Shown: piece by piece, positions 23,675 through 32,790 of the stretch
How positions within the stretch are numbered: position 1 is the stretch's first letter
How the letters are laid out: each line of letters starts with the position of its first letter
Notes under the pieces: model-generated
What the model was told of the DNA's origin: nothing
Database searches by the model: none
Seen by the model: only the letters and a program-made list of their open reading frames with translations
Made by a program: the position numbers and the translations under genes
From: an uncultured Verrucomicrobiae bacterium
GTDB lineage: Bacteria > Verrucomicrobiota > Verrucomicrobiia > Limisphaerales > UBA1096
Length of the DNA: 64,000 bases
Assembly (NCBI GenBank): GCA_937770485.1
Contig: CALJHX010000010.1
Span: 52,094-116,093, forward strand
Direction: 5' to 3'

Positions 23675-23896
23675 CCGGCCACTCTATTTTGAGGAAAACG
23701 GGGCTCTGCGCGAACAAAAACCTGCGCCCGGCAAGCGCTTGGCCAAGCAGACGTTATCGGTAATGATGGATCGTATGCCGTGTTCCCTCGCTATGCCGAT
23801 CCACACCAACGATTGGTGTCACCACGATGTCGAAGCGCTTGTCCCAATTGAAATCCGCCGCCGAAGGGTGCCGGATTCTCGTCCTTGATTGGGCGA

Positions 23897-23923
23897 CAAA
23901 AAAAGTCCGGCTTGAACCGGACT
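23897..23923 (-). terminator. Rho-independent terminator after prepilin gene
   Basis: AGTCCGG-CTTGAA(or complement)-CCGGACT hairpin followed by T tract on the minus strand. Confidence 0.75.
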
Positions 23924-23960
23924 CTCATGGGCTAGCTTGGTCAGCTTAAAATAATTTATG

Positions 23961-24764
23961 CTATCGCCGGCCGTACGGAACCGTGGCGCGCGGGCCGAGC
24001 CAGTTCTTCTTGACGGCGGTGGTCTTGGGATCATTCCCAAACTTACTAAAGACAACCTGCTTGGCCTCAGAATGGCCATCGGCAAAAGAGAAGGTCGCCA
24101 AGCCGTTGTGGCTGGAGGCAATCTGGTCACCGGTACCGTGGTCTGGGTAGACGTGAAACCATCCGTCGTTGAGCGTACGTGGTTCCTCGTCGAGCATCAC
24201 GTAGGTTTCGCTCGGGTTGGGGATATCACCCATCAACAGGAACTGGCGCCAGCCCGGCGCAAGAGCGTTCTGCGGACCGGGCGCATTCAATACGCCAGCG
24301 TCCCCGATGAAACAGTTCATGGCGTAGCTGCGCACCCTGGCCTTCCAGCCGGCCGCTCGCTGCTTAGAGGTGAGGAACTTGTCGGAAGGGCACTTGTAGA
24401 TACCAGATGACTTGCCCGTATAGGGGGAGAGCAGTGCCTCCTTGATGAACATTATGTTGGTGTTGTCCTTGGAGAGGAAATGATCCATCACGTTGTTCAC
24501 CCAGTTCTGGCGCTTGGCCATTGTCTCACCGATGCCGTGGTTACTGACTAACTTGCCTTGATAATCGTCCGGGTACATCATCCACGCCAGCATCAACTGG
24601 CGGGTGTTGACAAGACAGCTCTGCTGTTTGGCCTTCTCCTTGGCCTTGGCCAAGGCCGGTAACAGCATGCCAGCCAGAATCGCAATAATTGCGATAACCA
24701 CCAACAACTCGATCAGTGTAAACGCCTTAAATGAGGACTTTTCTGAATGCGGGTTAGCTTTCAT
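23961..24764 (-). CDS. Prepilin-type N-terminal cleavage/methylation protein (H-X9-DG class)
   Basis: [53 protein letters not shown]. Confidence 0.92.
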   Translation of the reverse strand: MKANPHSEKSSFKAFTLIELLVVIAIIAILAGMLLPALAKAKEKAKQQSCLVNTRQLMLAWMMYPDDYQGKLVSNHGIGETMAKRQNWVNNVMDHFLSKDNTNIMFIKEALLSPYTGKSSGIYKCPSDKFLTSKQRAAGWKARVRSYAMNCFIGDAGVLNAPGPQNALAPGWRQFLLMGDIPNPSETYVMLDEEPRTLNDGWFHVYPDHGTGDQIASSHNGLATFSFADGHSEAKQVVFSKFGNDPKTTAVKKNWLGPRATVPYGRR

Positions 24765-24819
24765 ACGTGTGTTTGTAAATTTCTCAATTCAAAAAATCAA
24801 GCAAAAATCATGTTAAATT

Positions 24820-27800
24820 TCAGCGTGTGACGCGGTAGAATCCCTGACCTCCCGCCGAAGTGACTTTGGCCGGGCTGCTGCCGCTGACAGGTGCCCAAGG
24901 GCCGTTCACGTTGGCGGCTGTTTCCAGTTGGCCGTCGCCATCCCAAGTGATTGTGACGTTGTTGTCTGCCTGTGAAATAGCAAGGATAGCCGGCTCGGGC
25001 GGCGTGTTATCCTTGGCCTCAAGCGAGTAAACTTCAGCCCGCGTGATGTGCGCAAGCTTCGAGCCCCAAGTGGTTACCCCGTATCGGTTTCCGGCTGTCA
25101 CCTCCTGGTCGCTCCAGTGCATTTCAGCCGACTGAGCTCCCTTTTTGATCTCGGTGGGTGTTGCGGGGAAATAGCTGTTACGCCACTGGTTCCAGACGTA
25201 CAGCGGCTCATGCCCATTGATGACGAGGTGGTAGTTGCCGTTCTCAGACGTGAATGCAACGTCAAAGGGCCTGCCTCGCATATATGAGAAGGAGCGGTCA
25301 CCCGTGATGATATCGTGCCATGTGCCGTCGATCTTCCTACTGACATTGATGCCCCGCGGCAACGTGGAGCCCCCTTCAAGCGCCATGTCCTTGGTGTTTA
25401 CGAAAATGACCCGGGCGAAGTTGTTCTCGTCCTTGTAATCGTAAACAAAACCCATCCCGTCGATGGCGGTGAGATTATCGGTTGCGCTGAATGACTGGAA
25501 GCCAAACTCGAGTAGGAAGTTCTCACTTTCAATCGCCGGCCCAATGAAAAGAGCCCCGTCGGCATCTGCTTTCAGGATGCTCTTGTTAGTGGGACTGGAG
25601 GTGTACACGTTATTCATCTGGAAGAAACCACCATGGGCGCTGGATACCCAACCCCCGGCCAATGCCCCTCCCTTGGCGGGATCGGTCCATCCCTTAGGGA
25701 GTAGTGTCTGGTTGTCATGACCGTTCCATGCATCCTCAAACACGACCTTGTTTCCTACAGTGACGGTTACGTCCCTAAATAAGGCCCCTGAACCGACTGG
25801 AATATAGTCAGTGACCGTTGTAGTGGCAGTGGAACCCTGACGAGCAAAACCAACCCCTGCTCGCCCCGATGCCAAGCTGTCATCCTTGAACGACGCAATC
25901 TCGGAGTAATCAGAGTCAAAGTCTTCCAGGTCGATTGGGTCGAACGGGACGGCTTCCACCGTGAACGCGTTGCCCTTGGCTGTAACCTTTAGCTTGATCA
26001 TTTTCAGCACGTCATCCTCCGGGTCAGGAGTCAAATAGTTCTCGTTCCACTCGTCATATTCGTCGATCAAGGTATACACCCCATTGACCCTCTTCTGAAT
26101 GCTCAACCCGACCTGCGGCCAGGCAGCACCGGCGTCGTTTCCTGACAGTGAAACACGATACCAGTTTTCCTCATTCTGATAACGGAAATAGAGACAGCTT
26201 GTGTTCAAGTCCCCGACCACAACCGTAGCTTCGTAGGTGCCGTCCTTCCAATCCTCCTCCCAGACCGAATCCTTCAGGATGATCTTTTGCCCCTCCCAGT
26301 CGGTATATTCATTATCCTCAGAGGCTCCAACGAAGGTGCCGCTATTCTCCCAGATGCCCTTAAATCCATCACCAAAATCAGCCAAACTCATTCGGCCAGC
26401 GGTGAAAGGATTCGATACACTCGTGTTCTCCCAGTTGGATGGGACCGCGTACAACAGCACCTCTGCTGACCCGGGATTAGTGCGGCGGCGATATTCGTCG
26501 ATGTTGCTCACACCATCACCGTCACTGTCATCGTCCGCCTTGCCTGCCAGGTCACCGATGTATTTCTTCTCCCAGTCATCATCCATCCCATCACGGTCCG
26601 AGTCCGGGCGAAAGACCGCCGTCAGGTTTAGTGGCTGATTAGTGTAAACTGTCAGTTTTTTATTCTTACTACTCACGCTCCCATACCAACCGTCAAACAT
26701 GTGACCGGTACTGGGCAGTGCATTGACGACCAGCTTGGTGCCCTCCTTGTACCACTTGGTACTTCCACCACTGAACTTCCCGCCGCCATCCGCTTCGATG
26801 TTGACCTTGACCTCGGTTTTCCAATTCCATGTGAGCGAAGAGGCCTGCTTGATGACAAAGTTTAACCTCGGGTTCCCCGGTAAAAACCAGATCCCACCCT
26901 TTGGAGCGGAGCCTGTACCACTCCACCCGGTCACCTTCCGCCGATAACCCGGAATATCCTCGATAGGACTCTGGACCGTCGCGACAACCTTTGACCCTGG
27001 TTCAAAGTTGCTCAGGCCAGCGGCAGGACTGGGTTTACCGAAGTCGCTGAACGTCTCGAACGGAATGCCGGAGATCTCCTCCACCTTGATGTGGTGAATG
27101 TCCAGCAAACGCTGGGAGAAACTGAAAAAACCGACCTTCCCAGAATCCACACCCGTGATCTCTATAGGGCCATAGTTAAACACCTTCGCCGCCCCGTTCG
27201 GGTCGCTTACGATGGTGAACTCCACCTGGTTCCCCGAGACTGTCAGAGAGAGATCAAAAGTGCTCTTGTCAGCCTGACCGCTGGGGACGAATTTCTTCGT
27301 TGAAAACGCGGCTCCTTTTTCCCAGAACACTTCGGACCATTCACCGTTGACAACTTTCTGGATGGACACGCCCTGACGCGGCAAGCCGTCGCCGGGATTC
27401 CGACTCGAAAAGGAAAGCCGATAAAAATTCTCCGGATCCTTGTACCGAAAAACCACCCCATGCCCATTGACCCAGCATCCTGTGAAGGCGCAGTGGGGAT
27501 AGGGATGAAGCTTTGTCGAAATGCGGTAGTCCTTCCACTTCGCATCCCCTGTCACCAGCATGCCTGAAGTCCAGTCGATGTTGCTGTTATAGTCTTCATC
27601 AGCTACCTCGATTTCGAGGCCGATCAGGCCGCTATTACTCGATTCACTTAAAATGCCCCCTGCCGATGAATCGCTGGTCACGCCAACGCTCCACAGCGGG
27701 TAACCATCATTCCCTCCCTCCAGCACATCATTTTCATCGCTATTCAGGGGAATCACTTCTTCCCACCCATCCAGCGGGTTGGGAATTGTGACTGACTTCC

Positions 27801-28515
27801 CGAGTACCGAGATATCGCTGAAGTGGGATCCGGAAGGGATTCCTCCGCTCTGCTCCCAACTGGCCAGACCTACGTTGCCGACCGCTTCCTCGGCGATTGT
27901 AAGGTTGTTGACCAGTTCATACTCGGTCCCGTCCTCCTCGGGGTCATCCACCACGGTAATGGTTAATTTCTTTCCACTAGCCTTAATCGTTACTTCAAAC
28001 GGATAACCCTGCATGTACATGAACTCCGGATCCCAATCATCAGTGTAATCGTCCCCAGCCAAGCGGACGCCTTTACCGTTCACAACGTGTTCCAGCAACC
28101 AGCCCTCACCCGGGAATGTGTTGCGCTCCGGTTGCGAGGCAAACATGATTCGGTAAAAGTTCGACGAATCCTTGTAGCCAAACACCAGTCCGATGCCATC
28201 GTCATCTCCGCTTAGCAACAGGGCTTTGTAGCTGAAATCCGCCCCGGTCTTGGCGTCGTTGATCAACATACCTGCCGTGTCAGCGGCCTTGACGTTGCTG
28301 TTCTCAAATAGAGTGTCGCCCCCAGGACCAACCTGCCAACGGGTGGAGCCATTGAAGGATCCCGGTGGGTTCACCACGGTCCAATCCTCGAAGCCGGAGG
28401 AAAAGTCTTCCTCCAATAATGTCTGGGCTGTCACCGACGAAAAGACGGTCATTAGTGTGGCAAGCGCAAAAAGGCGCAAACTTGCTGTCTTTGTTTTAAG
28501 CGTTTCAGTCATCAT
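24820..28515 (-). CDS. Large secreted multidomain protein with repeated LamG/concanavalin-like modules and a Ca-binding DxDxDG segment
   Basis: Repeated modules (LLEEDFSSGFEDWTVVNPPG; IGLVFGYKDSSNFYRIMF; HGVVFRYKDPENFYRLSF; LYFRYQNEENWYRVSL), DSDRDGMDDDWEKKY..DDDSDGDGVSNIDEY, signal peptide. Confidence 0.8.
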   Translation of the reverse strand: MMTETLKTKTASLRLFALATLMTVFSSVTAQTLLEEDFSSGFEDWTVVNPPGSFNGSTRWQVGPGGDTLFENSNVKAADTAGMLINDAKTGADFSYKALLLSGDDDGIGLVFGYKDSSNFYRIMFASQPERNTFPGEGWLLEHVVNGKGVRLAGDDYTDDWDPEFMYMQGYPFEVTIKASGKKLTITVVDDPEEDGTEYELVNNLTIAEEAVGNVGLASWEQSGGIPSGSHFSDISVLGKSVTIPNPLDGWEEVIPLNSDENDVLEGGNDGYPLWSVGVTSDSSAGGILSESSNSGLIGLEIEVADEDYNSNIDWTSGMLVTGDAKWKDYRISTKLHPYPHCAFTGCWVNGHGVVFRYKDPENFYRLSFSSRNPGDGLPRQGVSIQKVVNGEWSEVFWEKGAAFSTKKFVPSGQADKSTFDLSLTVSGNQVEFTIVSDPNGAAKVFNYGPIEITGVDSGKVGFFSFSQRLLDIHHIKVEEISGIPFETFSDFGKPSPAAGLSNFEPGSKVVATVQSPIEDIPGYRRKVTGWSGTGSAPKGGIWFLPGNPRLNFVIKQASSLTWNWKTEVKVNIEADGGGKFSGGSTKWYKEGTKLVVNALPSTGHMFDGWYGSVSSKNKKLTVYTNQPLNLTAVFRPDSDRDGMDDDWEKKYIGDLAGKADDDSDGDGVSNIDEYRRRTNPGSAEVLLYAVPSNWENTSVSNPFTAGRMSLADFGDGFKGIWENSGTFVGASEDNEYTDWEGQKIILKDSVWEEDWKDGTYEATVVVGDLNTSCLYFRYQNEENWYRVSLSGNDAGAAWPQVGLSIQKRVNGVYTLIDEYDEWNENYLTPDPEDDVLKMIKLKVTAKGNAFTVEAVPFDPIDLEDFDSDYSEIASFKDDSLASGRAGVGFARQGSTATTTVTDYIPVGSGALFRDVTVTVGNKVVFEDAWNGHDNQTLLPKGWTDPAKGGALAGGWVSSAHGGFFQMNNVYTSSPTNKSILKADADGALFIGPAIESENFLLEFGFQSFSATDNLTAIDGMGFVYDYKDENNFARVIFVNTKDMALEGGSTLPRGINVSRKIDGTWHDIITGDRSFSYMRGRPFDVAFTSENGNYHLVINGHEPLYVWNQWRNSYFPATPTEIKKGAQSAEMHWSDQEVTAGNRYGVTTWGSKLAHITRAEVYSLEAKDNTPPEPAILAISQADNNVTITWDGDGQLETAANVNGPWAPVSGSSPAKVTSAGGQGFYRVTR

Positions 28516-28594
28516 AATGCTGGAATAAAGGGGTTTTTTTGGAGATAATTCGCTTTCGTTACTTTCACCCTAAAAAAGGGGGGAGGCAACACTA

Positions 28595-29332
28595 TTGGGC
28601 GTTTTGAATCACGACAACCTTTTTTTGAGCATGAATACCATTTTTTTATCAAATCATTTCTTGGTGCCGGCTCTTGCCGGCGCGGCCCTACTCACCGCCG
28701 GTTGCTCCGAAACAAAGGCGCCACAAGCCCCGCGAATGACCAACGGCGTCCCCCTGGCTCTCGACGACGAACTGCAAAACCAGAAAGACGGTAAGTGGTA
28801 CTGGCGAGATACCACCAATCTGTTCGCTGGTATCGAAATTCGTCACCACCCTAGCGGATTGGTCATGCAACAGTTGCCTATGACTAACGGCGTCGCCCAA
28901 GGGCGACGCCTTCGCTGGCATCCCAACGGACAAATGGAGAGTCAAGGTCGGTACGAAAACGGCATGCGTACTGGCATGTGGGTCACGTGGTATGCAAACG
29001 GAGTAAAGGACAAGCAGGGAACATTTCTAAACGGTAAACCCAATGGACCTCAAACTTTTTGGCACACCAACGGGGTCAAGTCAGTCGAGTGGCATTACAA
29101 GGAGGGCTATCCCAATGGCGAAATGAAATCGTACCACGACAACGGCCAATTGAAGCAGCACGGATTCTACGAAACCAACCGGCAACACGGCAAATGGACT
29201 GCCTGGGATGAAAACGGGAGCAAGGTCAGAGAGGCACTGTTCCAGAAGGGTGACCTGATAAAAGATAAAGAATTTGAAGACTCAACGGAGAACAACGAGG
29301 CCAAGCCGGCGCCTCAAGGCTCCGACGGGTAG
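28595..29332 (+). CDS. YwqK/MORN_2-type repeat lipoprotein
   Basis: Repeated WHPNGQMESQGRYENGMRTGMWVTWYANGVKDKQGTFLNGKPNGPQTFWHTNGVKS; lipobox LLTAGCSE; likely start at ATG 28631. Confidence 0.85.
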   Translation: MGVLNHDNLFLSMNTIFLSNHFLVPALAGAALLTAGCSETKAPQAPRMTNGVPLALDDELQNQKDGKWYWRDTTNLFAGIEIRHHPSGLVMQQLPMTNGVAQGRRLRWHPNGQMESQGRYENGMRTGMWVTWYANGVKDKQGTFLNGKPNGPQTFWHTNGVKSVEWHYKEGYPNGEMKSYHDNGQLKQHGFYETNRQHGKWTAWDENGSKVREALFQKGDLIKDKEFEDSTENNEAKPAPQGSDG

Positions 29333-32300
29333 GACAGCACCGCTTCCATCTGGCCAGGATTGAGAGGGACGGTTGTTTTCTTTCCGCTTGGCCAAGCAGC
29401 CTCGACCGCCACCGCCTCCCCTGCCTCCCCCAGCACCTGCGTCGTGCCGTTTGCCGACCGATAACCGGCAACCGCCTGCACCACGCGCACCGGCCCCTTG
29501 GTTCCGTCCGCATAACACAGCCGCAGGCATACCCCCACCCCGTTGGTTTCGCCGTCGATGCGCACCCGCAAGCCTCTGGCCTCCGCTTGGTTTCGGAACA
29601 ACCGCGTCTGCGCCCCGTTTTGTGTGACAACCAGATCCACCCGCCCGTCATGGTCGAAGTCCGCCAACGCCGCGCCGCGCTGCTCGCCATCAACTCGCAC
29701 GCCCGACTCGCTTGGCTTAAGCGGCCGAAACGTCCCGTCCCCCCGGCCAAGCATCCACAGCCCGGTGCCCGCGTCGTTCCTCGGATCCTCCGGTCGGACG
29801 GCGAAAAAGTTCTGGCTGAAAAACAAATCGTCATTCCCGTCGGCATCGACGTCGCTGACGCAAACCGCAAACGCCGGTGAGAGTTGAACTGCCATCGGCA
29901 GCGGCACCGGCTCGAAACGGTCGCCCCTGTTGATGAACAGCGTGGTATCCAAATGGTTGACCTCCATTTTTTTCAGGCGCGCAAACGCCGGCCCGGCGAT
30001 ACCCTTTATCCCCGCCCTGACCATTTCGGCGTGCACCGGAAAACGGCTCCCCAAATCCGGCAGCCCCTTTTCCAATGCATGACGGTCGCGCACCGGCAGC
30101 CATCTCCCGCCGACCCGCACGGCCTCCAGTTGCTCGACCGTTCCGTTGCCGTCCACGTCTCCGACGAACAAGGCCAGGCGCGACTCGCCGCCATCCTCGC
30201 GTAGTAGCGTCTCGTAAAAACTGTTGCGGCCCCAGTTGGTGGCGATGATGTCGAGTCGTCCGTCGTTGTTTGCATCGATCATCGCGACGCCGTTCCACCA
30301 ACCGCGATAGTCGGCCAAGCCAAGCGCATCAGTACGCTCGGTGAACAGGCCATCGTCGTTTCGGAACACCCGCACCGGCCCCCACTCGGTGGCCAAGGCC
30401 AAGTCAGCATCACCGTCGCCATCGAGGTCGGCCGCGGCCGAGCCGTTCACCCTCTCCACCGTTTCAAGTGGGTTGGCCCAAGCCGGAACCTCGACCGGTG
30501 AACCATCCATCTTTTTGAACCGGCCAGCTGTGTTGCCAAAAAGTTGGAGCCCACTTTCCGCCACGATGGCCAAGTCCTCCCAGCCGTCACGGTCGACGTC
30601 CAGCCACGCCACGCCCGGCCCCGCCTGACTGGTGCGGCGCGGCAGCAACGGCTCATCGACGAAATCGCTGACGGGCAACTGCTCATGACGATGGCTGAGT
30701 CGCTCACTGACATCCTCAAAAATCGGCGTGAGCGCGGTCGTTACGATTGGCTTGGCCTTGGCCTCCGGTTCGTGAATCTCGTACAGTCGGTTGGCCTTCA
30801 CGTCCTCCAGAACCGACCGCCCGCCGGCGCGCCAAAGCACCTCGAGCCGGTGCGGCTCGCCCGGGGCCATCGCAAAAACGCGCAGCGGATCGTCGCTGCT
30901 CAAGTACCGACCGCCGGCCATTATTTCCTGAGACAAGACACTTACCCCGTTGGCCAGGCGAATGCGGGCGCCGATTCCAAACCGGTTGCCGCCTCGCCCG
31001 CGCAATCGCACCGCCACCCTTGGCTTGCTGCTGTCGTTGCGGTACAGCCCCGCCGCCTGGTTCAGGTTGTTGATCACCACGTCCTGATCGCCGTCGTTGT
31101 CGAGATCAGCCAGCGCCATCCCATACGACACGCCCACGTGATCGAACCCCCAGTCGCTCGATGCCGGCGCAAACTTCAAGCCGCCAACGTTGCGGAAGGC
31201 GGCGTTGGCGCTTGGCCAAGCGGGGCGATGTTTACGCAGCCGCTTCAACTCGGCGGTCGGCAGCTTCCTTGCGTTTTGAATCGCCAAGACCCGCTGTTTG
31301 CTGTCGATGTCCATCGTATCGAAGCTGAACCCGTTGGTGATGAGGACATCCTCAAGGCCATCGAGATCGACATCCATGAACGCCGCGGCCCACGACCAGT
31401 CACTCGCTTCGAGCCCAGCGTAGTTGGCGGCTTCCAACCAGGTGTCGTCTCCTCGTGACACCAACAGCGCGTTGCGATTGTAGCGCGGCCGGCCGTCGAA
31501 TTTGCCGACCACGATCGGGATCGGTTTTTCCTTGTCAAGATGCACCAGCCGCCGCGCCTGCTGTCGGGCGAGCATGTCCAGCAGCAGGAAATCGTCGTGG
31601 CCGTCTTGGTTGATGTCAGCGAAGTCGATGCCCATCGAGGAGCGGCTCGTGTGGCGGACGGCTAGCCTCGGCACCGCCCTGAACCGGCCGCGACCGTCGT
31701 TAATCCAAAACCGGTCGGGACTGCTGAAGTCGTTGCACACATACAGGTCCGGCGCGAGGTCGCCGTTGACATCGCGAAACGCCACGGCCAGGCCCCAGTC
31801 GCGTTCGGCGGCAAACGGCTGGCCATCCTCGTCGGTGAAGCTACCCTGCTCGAACACCATTTTTTGAAACTTGCCGGTGCCGTCGTTCAGGTAAAAACAA
31901 TCACGCTCCGGCAGCTCCTTGACCATACCGTCCGGCGTCACGAGGAACCTATCTCGAAACCGCGCCTTAAACGTGGACTGCCCGTTGACGCGAGTGACCA
32001 CCCACCCGCCATCCCGCCGCCCCAGCGTGAACCGAGTGGTCAAGTCAGCGATGTATATCACGTCGATGTAATTGGCCACGTACAGGTCGAGGTCGCCGTC
32101 GCCGTCCACGTCGCTCAGCGCCATGCTCATCGCCGCGCCCCCATTCGCCAAGCCGGTGTCGGCCGGCTCAGAGAACCGGCCCCGGCCGTCGTTCACGAAC
32201 AACCGCGTGCCGGCGGTGATCCCGTTGACCAGCAAGTCGGTATGGCCATCGCCGTTGACATCGGCGAACACCGCACCGGTGGAGAGTTGCCCGGCGCAAC

Positions 32301-32790
32301 TGACCCCGGACGCATCGGTAATATCAACGAACTTCCAATCTCCGAGGTTCCGGTAAAGTCGATTTGCTCCCTGCAGATTGGCGAAATAAAGATCACACAA
32401 ACCGTCGCCGTCCACGTCGGAGGCGGCCACCCCCGCGCCGTTGTGAGCCACGGCATTGGTGAGGAACATTTCGCCGAACAATCGGTTGGTGAAACTCAAA
32501 CCGGTGAGTGCCGGCGGCAGGAGTTCAAAACCGGCGGCGCGCGTTCCCGAAACACCTAGCGGGGCGCTTCGATAACCCGGGCCGTTGTCCCATGCCAAGT
32601 CGGCTGCCGGGAGGCCAAGCGGATACAACGCCAGGCAGACAAAACCGGTCAGACACAATGCCGCAAGGGCGCGTTTGGCCAAGCGTGGTTCCGGAAGCGT
32701 CATCGCCCCCATCAAGCCCCAAACCGGGGCCAAGGCCAACGCAAAAGCGCCGCTTGGCCAAGCGGATGGAGGGCCCACTGCCCTGCTCAC
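29314..32790 (-). CDS. CRTAC1-like FG-GAP/VCBS + ASPIC/UnbV protein
   Basis: Many DxDGDGxxDLYxxN repeats; FGIGARIRLANGVSVLSQEIMAGGRYLSSDDPLRVFAMAP (ASPIC/UnbV). Confidence 0.9.
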   Translation of the reverse strand: MSRAVGPPSAWPSGAFALALAPVWGLMGAMTLPEPRLAKRALAALCLTGFVCLALYPLGLPAADLAWDNGPGYRSAPLGVSGTRAAGFELLPPALTGLSFTNRLFGEMFLTNAVAHNGAGVAASDVDGDGLCDLYFANLQGANRLYRNLGDWKFVDITDASGVSCAGQLSTGAVFADVNGDGHTDLLVNGITAGTRLFVNDGRGRFSEPADTGLANGGAAMSMALSDVDGDGDLDLYVANYIDVIYIADLTTRFTLGRRDGGWVVTRVNGQSTFKARFRDRFLVTPDGMVKELPERDCFYLNDGTGKFQKMVFEQGSFTDEDGQPFAAERDWGLAVAFRDVNGDLAPDLYVCNDFSSPDRFWINDGRGRFRAVPRLAVRHTSRSSMGIDFADINQDGHDDFLLLDMLARQQARRLVHLDKEKPIPIVVGKFDGRPRYNRNALLVSRGDDTWLEAANYAGLEASDWSWAAAFMDVDLDGLEDVLITNGFSFDTMDIDSKQRVLAIQNARKLPTAELKRLRKHRPAWPSANAAFRNVGGLKFAPASSDWGFDHVGVSYGMALADLDNDGDQDVVINNLNQAAGLYRNDSSKPRVAVRLRGRGGNRFGIGARIRLANGVSVLSQEIMAGGRYLSSDDPLRVFAMAPGEPHRLEVLWRAGGRSVLEDVKANRLYEIHEPEAKAKPIVTTALTPIFEDVSERLSHRHEQLPVSDFVDEPLLPRRTSQAGPGVAWLDVDRDGWEDLAIVAESGLQLFGNTAGRFKKMDGSPVEVPAWANPLETVERVNGSAAADLDGDGDADLALATEWGPVRVFRNDDGLFTERTDALGLADYRGWWNGVAMIDANNDGRLDIIATNWGRNSFYETLLREDGGESRLALFVGDVDGNGTVEQLEAVRVGGRWLPVRDRHALEKGLPDLGSRFPVHAEMVRAGIKGIAGPAFARLKKMEVNHLDTTLFINRGDRFEPVPLPMAVQLSPAFAVCVSDVDADGNDDLFFSQNFFAVRPEDPRNDAGTGLWMLGRGDGTFRPLKPSESGVRVDGEQRGAALADFDHDGRVDLVVTQNGAQTRLFRNQAEARGLRVRIDGETNGVGVCLRLCYADGTKGPVRVVQAVAGYRSANGTTQVLGEAGEAVAVEAAWPSGKKTTVPLNPGQMEAVLSYPSEP

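Noticed and set aside
30544-31458. 304-aa plus-strand ORF (and 31864..32559)
   Set aside because: Antisense to the CRTAC1-like gene 29314..32790, no family features.
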